The notes: generated by a model from the sequence alone, not told the origin. DNA of 41,517 nt from Roseobacter sp. (GCF_024639605.1 NZ_JAHEHZ010000014.1:1-41517); one strand, 5' to 3'; counted from the stretch's first letter, positions 8,019-17,065 are shown. A program made the numbers and translations.

Positions 8019-9614
8019 ATGGCCCCCAAAGTACTCATCTCCGACCAACTCTCAGAAGCCGCCGTTCAGATTTTCCGCGATCGCGGCATCGATGTCGATT
8101 TTCAGCCCGACGTGGGCAAGGACAAAGAAAAACTGGCCGAAATCATCGGTAACTACGATGGTCTTGCGATCCGCTCGGCCACCAAAGTCACGCAAAAGAT
8201 CATCGATGCGGCGGACAATCTCAAGGTGATCGGCCGGGCCGGGATCGGCACTGACAACATCGACAAGGATGCCGCTTCGCAGAAGGGCATCATCGTGATG
8301 AACACGCCCTTCGGCAATATGATCACCACGGCCGAGCACGCCATTGCAATGATGTTCGCCGTAGCGCGGCAGATCCCTGAAGCATCCGCCTCGACCAATG
8401 CCGGTAAATGGGAGAAGTCGAAATTCATGGGCGTGGAGCTTACCGGTAAAACGCTCGGCGTGATCGGAGCCGGTAATATCGGTGGAATCGTCTGTGACAG
8501 GGCGCGCGGGCTGGACATGAAGGTGATCGCCTATGACCCGTTTCTCGGGCAGGAAAAAGCCGATAAGATGCAGGTAGAAAAGGTTGATCTTGATGCGCTG
8601 CTGGCACGGGCTGATTTCATCACGCTGCACGTGCCCTTCACCGATCAGACGGCGAATATCCTGAGCCGCGAAGCGCTGGCGAAGACGAAAAAAGGCGTGC
8701 GGATCATCAACTGCGCCCGCGGCGGTCTGGTCGATGAGGAAGCGCTGGCAGATGCGCTGAAATCGGGCCATGTGGCCGGTGCTGCCTTTGACGTTTTCGC
8801 AAAGGAACCAGCGACAGAGAACCCGCTTTTCGGACTGCCCAACGTGGTCTGCACACCTCATCTGGGGGCCGCCACATCCGAGGCGCAGGAGAACGTCGCT
8901 CTGCAGGTTGCGGAACAGATGTCAGATTATCTGCTGACCGGTGCAGTCTCTAATGCGCTGAATATGCCTTCCGTCACCGCCGAAGAGGCCAAGATCATGG
9001 GTCCGTGGGTCAAACTTGCCGGACATCTGGGGGCTTTCATCGGACAGATGACGGATGAGCCAATTCGCGCCATCAACATCCTTTATGACGGCGTGGTGGC
9101 CACGATGAATCTCGAGGCGCTCAATTGCGGCGTCATCGCGGGCATCATGAAAAAGGCCAATCCGGATGTGAACATGGTGTCTGCCCCGGTGATCGCTCAG
9201 GAGCGCGGCATCCGTGTCTCCACCACCAACCAGGCGAAATCCGGCGCTTTTGACGGTTATATCAAGGTGACCGTTGTGACCGCAGAGCGCGAGCGGTCGG
9301 TCGCGGGTACTGTCTTTTCCGACGGCAAGCCGCGGTTCATCCAGATCAAGGGCATCAATATCGACGCCGAGATTGGTGCGCATATGCTCTACACCACCAA
9401 CGAGGATGTCCCGGGCATCATCGGCGCGCTCGGGCAAACCATGGGCAGCAACGGAGTGAACATCGCAAACTTTACCCTCGGGCGGTCCGCTGCCGGAGGT
9501 GAGGCGATTGCGCTTTTGTATGTGGATGAGCCTGTGCCCGCAGACGCGCGCGCAAAGCTTGCCGAGACCGGTCTTTTTAAACAGATCAAGCCATTGCAGT
9601 TCGACGTCGCCTGA
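8019..9614 (+). CDS. serA: D-3-phosphoglycerate dehydrogenase (long, ACT-containing form)
   Basis: A 531-aa NAD-dependent enzyme for the first step of serine synthesis, oxidising 3-phosphoglycerate to phosphohydroxypyruvate. Order of parts: substrate-binding domain, then NAD-binding Rossmann domain with GVIGAGNIGG (about 150-159). Catalytic residues lie in NCARGGLVDEEAL (Arg/Glu region) and the His in PHLGAATSEA. An intervening domain and a C-terminal ACT domain (TTNEDVPGIIGALGQTMG) follow. The ACT domain commonly mediates serine feedback, but whether this enzyme is inhibited cannot be told. The gene follows serC by 50 nt with a GGAG ribosome site, so serC-serA form an operon ending at the hairpin 9686-9712. 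Confidence 0.97.
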   Translation: MAPKVLISDQLSEAAVQIFRDRGIDVDFQPDVGKDKEKLAEIIGNYDGLAIRSATKVTQKIIDAADNLKVIGRAGIGTDNIDKDAASQKGIIVMNTPFGNMITTAEHAIAMMFAVARQIPEASASTNAGKWEKSKFMGVELTGKTLGVIGAGNIGGIVCDRARGLDMKVIAYDPFLGQEKADKMQVEKVDLDALLARADFITLHVPFTDQTANILSREALAKTKKGVRIINCARGGLVDEEALADALKSGHVAGAAFDVFAKEPATENPLFGLPNVVCTPHLGAATSEAQENVALQVAEQMSDYLLTGAVSNALNMPSVTAEEAKIMGPWVKLAGHLGAFIGQMTDEPIRAINILYDGVVATMNLEALNCGVIAGIMKKANPDVNMVSAPVIAQERGIRVSTTNQAKSGAFDGYIKVTVVTAERERSVAGTVFSDGKPRFIQIKGINIDAEIGAHMLYTTNEDVPGIIGALGQTMGSNGVNIANFTLGRSAAGGEAIALLYVDEPVPADARAKLAETGLFKQIKPLQFDVA

Positions 9615-9685
9615 CCGGCGTGACTGCCGGAGTTCACGGACCTCCGCGCAACTGACATGATCCTTTCTGCGGTTTTCAACAAGGT

Positions 9686-9715
9686 AACCTGTCGCGTGTC
9701 ACGCGGCAGGTTTCT
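9686..9715 (+). terminator. Terminator of serC-serA
   Basis: AACCTGTCGCGT (9686-9697) pairs with ACGCGGCAGGTT (9701-9712) over 12 bp, with one G-U pair and a 3-base loop. The only run of Ts is TTT at 9711-9713, so the U-tail is weak, but the stem is long and is placed about 70 nt after the serA stop. Confidence 0.6.
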
Positions 9716-9929
9716 GCCTTCAGCAGGCGGCGGGACCGGTCTCCGAACCCGCCTGACAACAGTCCGGCAACAGAGTATTTACGTGCTTTCGGCGGGATCA
9801 GAGACCGCGCGCAACTCTGTCAGTCCGGTGTGTTTCAGGAACGGCGTATCGCCGGCACGGGACAATATGAGGCTTTTACAGACCGGATCATTTGTTGATT
9901 TCTTCGATGCATCGCCATACTTGCCGGCG

Positions 9930-9959
9930 GTTGGTCTGCAAGAGGTTGGTCTGTAAGAG
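9930..9959 (+). repeat. 15-bp tandem direct repeat
   Basis: GTTGGTCTGCAAGAG (9930-9944) is followed directly by GTTGGTCTGTAAGAG (9945-9959), one mismatch. It ends 10 nt before the GTG of the TetR-like remnant. It could be a local duplication of a regulator half-site or simply slippage; the second copy supplies an AGAG ribosome-site-like stretch. Confidence 0.75.
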
Positions 9960-9969
9960 AGAGTAACAA

Positions 9970-10377
9970 GTGAAATCGGGAAAGCGCAAACGACGGATGG
10001 CGCCGGAAGGCCGCTGCGAAACGATCCTGGATGCGTTTTTCGCCGGCTCTGTCCGCTGGAAAGCGGATGACATTCATGAAATGCGGATTTTCTCCGAGGT
10101 CCTTGCCAGGCCCGGAAATGACATACTCCATCGTCAGATTTTCAACGCCACGGCGGCTGTGGTCAACACGGCGCTGCAACGGGAGATCACCGACGGCGCG
10201 CCTGAAAGCACGTTGGATGTGGCAGATGCCGGTCTGACGTCAGAGATCACCGTCGGGCCGGGCCGGAGCGTTGACTTGCAGACCGTAAAAGAACTGAAGC
10301 CACGGATCTGTGACATGACACCGTGCGGCATTGTCGAAGCAGCCGACATCGCGCAGAAACAGGCAGGAACCGGATAA
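9970..10377 (+). pseudogene. Internally deleted TetR-family regulator (remnant)
   Basis: A 135-aa frame starting with GTG. The N-terminal arm (residues 1-24, with RKRRMAPEGRCETILDAFFA) resembles the start of TetR proteins, just before the helix-turn-helix. The middle and C-terminal part, from DDIHEMRIFSEVLARPG on, resembles a TetR ligand-binding domain (for example LHRQIFNATAAVVNTALQ and TSEITVGPGRSVDL). The roughly 60 residues that should carry the DNA-binding HTH and first linking helices are missing, and typical TetR proteins are near 200 aa. It sits where a local repressor of the RND operon is expected. I therefore read it as a regulator gene with an in-frame internal deletion. Alternative: an unrelated small protein. 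Homology is by eye only. Confidence 0.5.
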
Positions 10378-10399
10378 ACGAGGGCATTGCCGTTTTCCG

Positions 10400-10422
10400 G
10401 TGTAATTAGTGATCTAAATATA
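10400..10422 (+). promoter_or_regulatory. AT-rich candidate promoter/operator of the RND operon
   Basis: An AT-rich patch includes the imperfect dyad AATTAG-TGAT-CTAAAT (10404-10419) and a TAAATA sequence that could serve as a -10 box, 16 bp after TTTTCC. It lies about 35 nt before the adaptor ATG. Weak support. Confidence 0.28.
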
Positions 10423-10452
10423 CGGCGTGCGCCCGCTGTGGAGAACCGAGCC

Positions 10453-11586
10453 ATGAACCACGAAACCGAAAAGCTTACCTTTGAGGACGACGAGGGGGCG
10501 TCCCGGTCTACCTGGATCGCAGCCGCACTGGTGCTGGTCATAGCCGGATGGATGGGCAGCGGTTATTTTCTGCCCGCCGAAAATACGCAGCCACAGCAAT
10601 CTGTCGACGAGGGCATGGCACCTGTTGCGGTAACCGTTGAAAACTCCACAGCCAAACCAGTAACGCTGTATTTCCGCGCCGAAGGTCAGGCGCAGCCAGA
10701 CCGGGATACGGCGATCCGTGCGGAAAGCTCCGGCGATGTGGCCGAGATCATGGTCGCCAAGGGTGAGGATGTCGAGGAAGGCGCGGTCATCGCGCGTCTC
10801 ACGTCAACGCGCGCCGATGCCGATTTTGCGCGCGCGAGGCAGGAACTGGCAAGCGCCCGGCGGGAGTTTGACAATGCGATGGAACTGCTGAACCGCGGTG
10901 TCTCCACCGCAGATCGCGTCAGTGACGCGCGGGCGGATCTGGCGGCGGCAGAAGCCTCCGTGGCAGCCGCAGAGGAAACGATAAAAGCACTGATGGTCGT
11001 GGCCCCCTTTGCCGGGCGGATCGAGAGACTGACGCTGGACCCGGGAGAGTTCGTGCAGGTCGGGGCCGAGGTCGGACGGATCGTGGACAACACGCCGCTG
11101 ACCGTCGCTATTCAGGTGCCGCAACAGGCGTTGCGCCGGATCGCAGGTGGCCAGACGGCAAGCATCAGCTTCATTACCGGCGAAGAACGCGAGGGCACGG
11201 TCGGCTTTGTCGGAACATCTGCAAATGCCGAGACGCGGACGTTCCTCGCAGAGATCGACGTGCCGAACGAAGGCGGGGCGATCCCCGCCGGCATCTCCGC
11301 AGAAATCCGCATTCCCACCGGCCAGGCTCTGGCCCATTTCATCCGGCCATCCACCGTATCGCTGAATCCCGACGGCCGTCTGGGCGTGAAGACGGTGACT
11401 GAAAACGATCAGGTTGCGTTCAGCGACATCGAGGTCGTGCGCGCGGAAATCGACGGAATCTGGGTGACCGGACTGCCGGAAACCGCGCGTATTATCACGG
11501 TGGGCCAGGGCTTTGTGAATGCGGGCGAGACGGTCCGGCCTTCGACGGCGCCTGAGGCGGCAGACGCTGTGGCGCAGGAGAACTGA
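10453..11586 (+). CDS. RND efflux periplasmic adaptor (membrane fusion protein)
   Basis: A 377-aa HlyD/AcrA-type adaptor linking an inner-membrane RND pump to an outer-membrane channel. The N-terminus is cytoplasmic, with one membrane segment (WIAAALVLVIAGWMGSGYF, about 21-39). A barrel-sandwich/lipoyl part (AESSGDVAEIMVAKGEDVEEG), an alpha-helical hairpin rich in Ala/Arg/Glu (about 120-180), the second lipoyl half (APFAGRIERLTLDPGEFV) and beta-barrel domains follow. ATG 10453 is chosen because GGAG lies 12 nt upstream and the membrane segment then sits near the N-terminus; the frame is open back to 10387. The pump gene begins 4 nt after its stop, so the two are co-translated. No outer-membrane factor gene is nearby, so a TolC-like protein encoded elsewhere is presumably used. 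Confidence 0.9.
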   Translation: MNHETEKLTFEDDEGASRSTWIAAALVLVIAGWMGSGYFLPAENTQPQQSVDEGMAPVAVTVENSTAKPVTLYFRAEGQAQPDRDTAIRAESSGDVAEIMVAKGEDVEEGAVIARLTSTRADADFARARQELASARREFDNAMELLNRGVSTADRVSDARADLAAAEASVAAAEETIKALMVVAPFAGRIERLTLDPGEFVQVGAEVGRIVDNTPLTVAIQVPQQALRRIAGGQTASISFITGEEREGTVGFVGTSANAETRTFLAEIDVPNEGGAIPAGISAEIRIPTGQALAHFIRPSTVSLNPDGRLGVKTVTENDQVAFSDIEVVRAEIDGIWVTGLPETARIITVGQGFVNAGETVRPSTAPEAADAVAQEN

Positions 11587-11590
11587 GCTT

Positions 11591-14500
11591 ATGAATAGCA
11601 TCATTGACGCCGCATTCTCACGCGGCCGCGTTATCATCATGGCGCTGATGATGATCCTGGGCGTGGGTGCCTGGGCCTATGTCTCGATCCCAAAAGAGGC
11701 CAACCCGGAAGTGCCGCTGCCGCTGGTCTATGTCTCGACCGGGCTTGAAGGGATCAGCCCGGCCGATGCCGAGCGTCTGCTGATCGAACCGATGGAGGCA
11801 CAGTTCGCGGCCATCACCGGTCTGGAGAACATGGAGAGCCATGCGTCAGAGGGCTTTGCCAGCGTCCAGCTGGAATTCACGCCTGGCGGCGACATCGAGG
11901 AGGCGCTCGACAAAGTGCGCGAAGCGGCTGACCGGGCGGAGGGAGATTTGCCCGAAGATGCCTATGACCTGACCATCACCGAGATCAACACAGCCCTTTT
12001 TCCGATCATCACCGCGATCATCTCCGGCCCGGTTCCGGAGCGGACCCTGAATGATCTGGCCGATGACGCCCAGGCCGCAATCGAAGGGCTGGCAGGTGTG
12101 CTGGAGGTCGATATCGGCGGCGCACGGGATGAATTTCTCGAGGTGCTGATCGACCCGACGGTATTCCAGACCTACAACCTGAGCTTCGACGAACTCATCA
12201 GCCAGCTCCAGCGCAACAACCGGCTGATCGCGGCGGGTGCCATTGAAACGGGTGGCGGGCGCATCGTGCTCAAAGTACCGGGGCTGATCGAGGATCTGGA
12301 CGATGTGATGCAGATCCCCGTCAAGGTGCGCGGCGATGCGGTTGTCACCTTCGAGGACGTGGCCACCGTGCGGCGGACTTTTCAGGACCCGACGGGTTTT
12401 GCGCGGATTGACGGACAACCAGCATTGGCGCTGGAGGTCAAAAAGCGCTCCGGGGCCAATATCATCGACACCGTTGCCGCCACCAAAGAGAGGCTCGAAA
12501 CACTGCGGGCCGACTGGCCGGAGAGCGTTCAGGTGACTTACCTTCAGGACCAGTCCGAGCAGGTCGAAACGCTTTTGTCGGATCTGGAGGCCAATGTCAT
12601 TGCCGCCGTTATACTCGTGATGATCGTCATAGTCGCAGCCCTTGGAGTGCGCTCGGCGATCCTTGTGGGGCTTGCCATCCCCGGTGCGTTTCTGGCCGGC
12701 GTTATTGCGCTCTGGGGCATGGGGTTCACCATGAACATCGTCGTGCTGTTTTCGCTGATTCTGGTCGTGGGTATGCTGGTGGACGGGGCGATCGTCACCA
12801 CCGAGCTGGCGGACCGGAAGTTGCAGGAAGGTGCGCCCCCGCGCGAGGCTTACGCTCACGCCGCCAAACGTATGGCCTGGCCGATCATTGCCTCGACGGC
12901 GACGACGCTGAGCGTGTTCTTTCCGTTGCTTTTCTGGACCGGCATGGTGGGCGAGTTTATGAAATTTCTGCCGATCACTGTCATCCTGACGCTGGCTGCA
13001 TCGCTCTTTATGGCGCTGATCTTTATCCCGGTGCTTGGTGGTCTGATCGGCAAGCGGCCTGCTCAGACGGCGGCATCCAAACGCGCCTTGCACGATGCCG
13101 AACGGGGCGATCCGCGCCGTATCGGCGGGTTGACCGGTCTTTATGTACGGCTGCTCGAACGGGCAATCCTGCGCCCCGGAGCCACCGCCTTGCTTGCGAT
13201 AGCGCTTCTGCTTGGCGGTTTCGGGCTATACGGTGAATTCGGCAAAGGGCTGACATTCTTTCCGTCCGTCGAGCCGGAATTCATGCAGGTACAGGTCCGC
13301 GCCCGCGATAACTTCTCGATTTACGAGCGGGACGCGCTGGTGCGCCGGGTCGAGGCGCGGTTGCTGGGGTATAACGAGATCGCATCGGTTTATGCGCGTT
13401 CGACGATGAGCGCCGGACAGGGTGATGAGGAAACGATCGGCACGCTGCAACTGGAGCTGACCGACTGGAACGCGCGCCGGACGGCCGCTGAGATCGGCAA
13501 TGACATCCGGCGCGACGTGGCTGACATCGCGGGCATCGACCTACAGGTACAGACTGAAAGCGGCGGGCCGACCAGCGGCAAGCCGGTGAACCTTCAGATC
13601 GCCGCGCGCAATCCTGCCGTACAGGGCGCAGCGGTTGAAAACGTCCTGTCGATCATGGAGCGGATCGGAGGTTTTACCGATGTGACCGACACCCGCCCGT
13701 TGCCAGGGGTCGAGGTGTCGATACTGGTCAACCGGGCAGAGGCCGCGCGCTACGGGGCTGACGTCAGCCTTCTCGGGCAGGCCGTGCAATTGCTGACCCA
13801 GGGCATTGCGGTGGCGGAATACCGCCCCGATGATGCGGATGGCGAGCTTGATATCCGGGTCCGGTTCCCGGCAGAGGAACGTTCGCTCTCGGAACTGGGC
13901 AACCTGCGGGTTCCGACCTCAGCGGGGCTGGTACCCGTTTCGAACTTCGTGACCTTCGCGCCGTCCGAACGCACCGGCACGATCGCCCGGATCAACGAAA
14001 GCCGCGTGGTGTCTGTCGAGGCCAATGTCGCAGCCGGGGTTCTTGTGAATGATCAGATCACCGCCCTTCAGGCAGCGCTCGACAGCGCAGAGCTTCCCGC
14101 TGGGGTGACCTACAGCTTTGCCGGCGAGGCCGAAGACCAGGCCGAGACCATGGTGTTTCTCGGCGGCGCCTTTGTGGCGGCGATCTTTCTGATGCTGGTC
14201 ATTCTGGTGATCCAGTTCAACAGTTTCTATCAGGCGTTTGTGGTGATGAGCGCGATCATCTTTTCGGTGGCGGGTGTGCTTCTGGGCCTGCTTATCACCG
14301 GGCGCCCCTTTGGCGTTGTCATGGGCGGGATCGGGGTGATCGCGCTTGCGGGGATCGTCGTCAACAACAATATCGTATTGATTGATACCTATAACGATCT
14401 GAAACGCACAGGCCTTTCCCCGCGCGAAGCGGCGTTGCGGACCGGCGCGCAGCGTCTGCGGCCCGTGATGCTGACTTCGGTCACCACGGCACTGGGGCTG

Positions 14501-14773
14501 ATGCCTATGGTACTGGGCGCTAACCTGAACTTTTTCACCCGGGAGATCGTCTTTGGTGCGCCTTCCACACAGTACTGGACGGAGCTTTCGAGTGCCATCG
14601 TGGGAGGCCTGGTCGTCGCGACGCTGCTGACCCTGATCCTGACCCCGGCGATGCTGATGCTCGGCGAGAAGCTTCCGGGCAGGCCAGGGGACCACGCCGC
14701 TCCGCCGGCAGTTGATCCGAAATTCAGCGGGTCCGGAAAGGCTGCAGACCATGCACCCCTTGCGCCATCCTGA
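11591..14773 (+). CDS. RND-family (HAE1-type) efflux pump inner-membrane subunit
   Basis: A 1060-aa proton-driven exporter of the AcrB superfamily. The layout is classical: TM1 near residues 12-30, a large periplasmic loop, TM2-TM7 around 335-535, a second periplasmic loop, and TM8-TM12 near the C-terminus. The TM4 proton-relay region reads LILVVGMLVDGAIVTTE, retaining one of the usual two Asp residues. Length is as expected. The start at ATG 11591, 4 nt after the adaptor stop, gives MNSIIDAAFSRGRVI, typical of the family. Substrates are unknown: the protein resembles the alphaproteobacterial group often found with only an adaptor partner. Regulation may be abnormal given the damaged TetR-like gene upstream. 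Confidence 0.93.
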   Translation: MNSIIDAAFSRGRVIIMALMMILGVGAWAYVSIPKEANPEVPLPLVYVSTGLEGISPADAERLLIEPMEAQFAAITGLENMESHASEGFASVQLEFTPGGDIEEALDKVREAADRAEGDLPEDAYDLTITEINTALFPIITAIISGPVPERTLNDLADDAQAAIEGLAGVLEVDIGGARDEFLEVLIDPTVFQTYNLSFDELISQLQRNNRLIAAGAIETGGGRIVLKVPGLIEDLDDVMQIPVKVRGDAVVTFEDVATVRRTFQDPTGFARIDGQPALALEVKKRSGANIIDTVAATKERLETLRADWPESVQVTYLQDQSEQVETLLSDLEANVIAAVILVMIVIVAALGVRSAILVGLAIPGAFLAGVIALWGMGFTMNIVVLFSLILVVGMLVDGAIVTTELADRKLQEGAPPREAYAHAAKRMAWPIIASTATTLSVFFPLLFWTGMVGEFMKFLPITVILTLAASLFMALIFIPVLGGLIGKRPAQTAASKRALHDAERGDPRRIGGLTGLYVRLLERAILRPGATALLAIALLLGGFGLYGEFGKGLTFFPSVEPEFMQVQVRARDNFSIYERDALVRRVEARLLGYNEIASVYARSTMSAGQGDEETIGTLQLELTDWNARRTAAEIGNDIRRDVADIAGIDLQVQTESGGPTSGKPVNLQIAARNPAVQGAAVENVLSIMERIGGFTDVTDTRPLPGVEVSILVNRAEAARYGADVSLLGQAVQLLTQGIAVAEYRPDDADGELDIRVRFPAEERSLSELGNLRVPTSAGLVPVSNFVTFAPSERTGTIARINESRVVSVEANVAAGVLVNDQITALQAALDSAELPAGVTYSFAGEAEDQAETMVFLGGAFVAAIFLMLVILVIQFNSFYQAFVVMSAIIFSVAGVLLGLLITGRPFGVVMGGIGVIALAGIVVNNNIVLIDTYNDLKRTGLSPREAALRTGAQRLRPVMLTSVTTALGLMPMVLGANLNFFTREIVFGAPSTQYWTELSSAIVGGLVVATLLTLILTPAMLMLGEKLPGRPGDHAAPPAVDPKFSGSGKAADHAPLAPS

Positions 14774-15094
14774 TGCTCTGCCGCGTGCGCCCGGGATTCA
14801 ACGGGCGGCGGAACTAACGCGATCTGACCGGCTTTTGTGGGCGCACCCGGCAGCCGGTCCTGGAACTGTGTTCCGCCGGGCGGTCTGATCGCGGGACCAG
14901 CAGGCAGCACCGGATGCTACGCCGGATCCGGTGGCTGTCGTGAATTGCCGGCCGCCTCCGGGTGGCCTTCGCAAGGATAGCTGTTGAATTTTTCCGCCCC
15001 TTCCCTCACACGGAGGGCATCACCCGCCCGCCAGGGAAACTTTTCTTTTTCAGCCAAGCGGTGCAGGCAACGCGCTGCCCGCCGGGAGCCGGAC
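14774..15094. other. Noncoding gap after the RND operon
   Basis: No convincing gene is present. Two dyads are visible: CACCGGAT (14908-14915) with ATCCGGTG (14926-14933), and CCCTC (15003-15007) with GAGGG (15013-15017). Neither has a T-tail. The first may mark the end of the RND transcript. A frame running into the phosphatase gene from 14984 is open but is not protein-like. Confidence 0.5.
14908..14933 (+). terminator. Perfect 8-bp hairpin downstream of the RND operon
   Basis: CACCGGAT and ATCCGGTG form a perfect stem around a 10-nt loop, about 135 nt after the pump stop codon. There is no U-tract, so terminator function is tentative. Confidence 0.35.
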
Positions 15095-15823
15095 ATGCAT
15101 GATCCGATCTATGCCATAGGTGATATCCACGGCCAGCTCGAAGAGCTTGAGCGGGTGCTGTCACTCATTGAAAAGGACGGCGGGCCGGAGGCTGAGATTG
15201 TGTTTGTCGGCGATTATGTCGATCGCGGGCCGGAGAGCCGCGGTGTTGTTGAACATCTGATGAAGGCGCAGTCAGAGGGTCGCCCCTGGCGGATGATCCG
15301 CGGCAACCACGACCGGTATCTGACCCGGTTTCTGGATGATGCGACGGTGTACGACCCGGCCACGAGTGCCGGCCTGTTCTGGTTTAACCCCCGGCTCGGG
15401 GGCGACAAGACGCTGGCCTCTTACGGCGTGACTGCTGTCGACGGAGAGCCTGTGGCACCTGTTCATGCCGAAGCTGTGGCGGCTGTCCCTCAGGCACACC
15501 GGGATTTTCTGGCCGGCCTGCCGCTGACATTCCGCAAAGACGGGTTGCTTTTCGTGCATGCGGGTTTGCGGCCTGGCGTACCGCTCAGCGACCAGGCGGA
15601 AGATGATCTGGTATGGATCCGGAAAGAGTTTCTTGAATACAAAGGCTCGTTCGGCCCGCTCGTCGTGCATGGGCATACGGCACTGGAGCATCCGGAACAC
15701 GCCGGAAACCGGGTTAATCTCGATGGCGGCGCGGGATATTTCCGACCACTGCACGCGGCAGTTTTTGAAGGAAGTGACTGCTGGCTGTTGTCAGATGCGG
15801 GCCGGCTGCCACTTCGGAAATAA
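15095..15823 (+). CDS. Serine/threonine-type metallophosphoesterase
   Basis: A 242-aa calcineurin-like phosphoesterase of the bacterial PPP type (PrpA/ApaH-like), cytoplasmic. Metal-binding motifs appear in order: GDIHG (residues 9-13), GDYVDRG (about 39-45) and RGNHDRY (about 69-75). Later histidines lie in LLFVHAGLRPG and VHGHTALEHPE. It could dephosphorylate phosphoproteins or cleave diadenosine tetraphosphate; sequence alone does not decide. The frame is open to 14984, but ATG 15095 has a GGGAG ribosome site and gives MHDPIYAIGDIHG, the usual compact start. It is monocistronic and convergent with tdh. Confidence 0.85.
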   Translation: MHDPIYAIGDIHGQLEELERVLSLIEKDGGPEAEIVFVGDYVDRGPESRGVVEHLMKAQSEGRPWRMIRGNHDRYLTRFLDDATVYDPATSAGLFWFNPRLGGDKTLASYGVTAVDGEPVAPVHAEAVAAVPQAHRDFLAGLPLTFRKDGLLFVHAGLRPGVPLSDQAEDDLVWIRKEFLEYKGSFGPLVVHGHTALEHPEHAGNRVNLDGGAGYFRPLHAAVFEGSDCWLLSDAGRLPLRK

Positions 15824-15839
15824 ATCAACCCCAATCATG

Positions 15840-15864
15840 GTCCACCCGGGCAGACCCGGGCCAT
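15840..15864 (+). terminator. Possible hairpin after the phosphatase gene
   Basis: CCCGGG (15845-15850) and CCCGGG (15855-15860) pair around CAGA, with flanking GG/CC possibly extending the stem. It lies 22 nt after the stop. There is no T-tail, so support is weak. Confidence 0.3.
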
Positions 15865-15999
15865 AAATGCTCAGGGTCGGGCGACCACCAAAAAAGCATA
15901 CACGCGATCCGGGGTTGACGAGATGTCATGCGGCGCGTCACCCGAAGCATGAGAATGCACGGCAGCGCAAGCCTCGCCTGCCCGCCCGGTGTCAGCGTG

Positions 16000-16031
16000 A
16001 AAAAACTGTCGCCGGTCCATCGGTTGCTCAG
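16000..16031 (-). terminator. Possible terminator of kbl-tdh
   Basis: On the minus strand, directly at the tdh stop, an imperfect dyad (CTG..CCG..CGG..CAG, 16031-16006) is followed by T6 (16005-16000). The stem is weak but the U-tract and position are right. Confidence 0.33.
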
Positions 16032-17065
16032 GTCCAGTCGAGCACCACTTTGCCCGACTGGCCGGATTTCATCGCCGCAAACGCCGCCTCGAAATCATCG
16101 ACGGCAAAGCGATGCGTAATGACCCGGCTGACATCCAGGCCGTTCTGAAGCATGGCGATCATTTTGTACCAGGTCTCGAAAATCTCTCGCCCGTAAACGC
16201 CCTTTATGGTGATTGCTTTGAAGACGATACGGCTCCAGTCGACGGGGCTCTTGCCAGGCGGAATGCCCAGCATCGCAATGCGCCCGCCCATGGTCATTGC
16301 ATCCACCATCTGATCGAGCGCACGTTGATTGCCCGACATCTCGAGGCCGACGTCAAAGCCCTGTTTCATCTTCAGATCAGAGACTGTTTCGGCCAGATCC
16401 TGCTCTGCCACATTGACCGGTACAACATCGGCGACTTCAGCGGCCAGACGCAGCCGGTCAGGGTTCACGTCCGTAATGACCACATGGCGCGCGCCCGCGT
16501 GCCGCGCCACGGCGGCGGCCATAATCCCGATGGGCCCGGCGCCGGTGATCAGTACATCCTCGCCGATCAGATCGAAGCTGAGTGCTGTGTGGACAGCATT
16601 ACCGAGCGGGTCGAGAATGGCGCCAATATCATCGGGAATGTCATCCGGCAACGGCACGACGTTAAAGGCCGGCAGCCTGAGATACTGCGCAAACGCGCCC
16701 TGTTCGTTGACGCCGATGCCGCGGGTTGCCGGATCAAGATGGAACTTGCCGGCCCGGCTCTGGCGCGACGTTTTGCCGATGAGATGGCCCTCGCCTGAAC
16801 AACGCTGTCCGATCTCCAGATCGGTGACATTGCGGCCGAGCCCGACGATTTCGCCGGCGAATTCGTGGCCGGTGATCATCGGCACAGGCACAGTTGAGGC
16901 GGCCCAGTCGTCCCAGTTCCAGATGTGAATATCGGTCCCGCAGATCCCCGTTTTCTTTATCCTGATCAGTACGTCATCGGGTCCGGGTTCAGGCACCGGC
17001 GCGTGGATCATCCAGAGGCCTTCGCGCGGATGAAGTTTGGACAGTGCCTTCATTTCATTGGTCAT
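16028..17065 (-). CDS. tdh: L-threonine 3-dehydrogenase
   Basis: A 345-aa zinc-dependent MDR dehydrogenase oxidising L-threonine to 2-amino-3-ketobutyrate with NAD. Catalytic zinc ligands are retained: C42 in [14 protein letters not shown], and H67-E68 in ITGHEFAGE. The NAD motif is GAGPIG. Odd feature: the structural-zinc lobe, normally four cysteines (C93, C96, C99 and C107 in E. coli Tdh), reads [20 protein letters not shown] here. The aligned positions are G97, S100, S103 and D111, so the second zinc is very probably absent. The ATG overlaps the kbl stop (ATGA, 17065-17062), so the pair is translationally coupled. Kbl takes up the unstable product, which supports the assignment. Confidence 0.94.
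   Translation of the reverse strand: MTNEMKALSKLHPREGLWMIHAPVPEPGPDDVLIRIKKTGICGTDIHIWNWDDWAASTVPVPMITGHEFAGEIVGLGRNVTDLEIGQRCSGEGHLIGKTSRQSRAGKFHLDPATRGIGVNEQGAFAQYLRLPAFNVVPLPDDIPDDIGAILDPLGNAVHTALSFDLIGEDVLITGAGPIGIMAAAVARHAGARHVVITDVNPDRLRLAAEVADVVPVNVAEQDLAETVSDLKMKQGFDVGLEMSGNQRALDQMVDAMTMGGRIAMLGIPPGKSPVDWSRIVFKAITIKGVYGREIFETWYKMIAMLQNGLDVSRVITHRFAVDDFEAAFAAMKSGQSGKVVLDWT

Larger units (their letters stand above)
9615..9969. other. Noncoding gap between serA and the efflux locus
   Basis: I see no convincing gene in these 355 bases. It holds a small CCGGC/GCCGG stem just after the serA stop, the strong terminator hairpin 9686-9712, a second GC-rich dyad around 9724-9755, and a 15-bp tandem duplication (9930-9959) ahead of the TetR-like remnant. 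Confidence 0.6.

Noticed and set aside
8052-8861. 269-aa minus-strand frame opposite serA
   Set aside because: Antisense shadow of a complete serA.
9835-10179. 114-aa minus-strand frame over the TetR-like remnant
   Set aside because: No ribosome site or family pattern; the plus-strand reading has TetR-like segments.
11846-13093. 415-aa minus-strand frame opposite the RND pump (also 13919-14752)
   Set aside because: High-GC antisense frames with His/Arg/Gln-rich, unfolded-looking products. The plus-strand pump is complete.
16112-16798. 228-aa plus-strand frame opposite tdh
   Set aside because: Shadow of tdh; low-complexity product without recognisable features.
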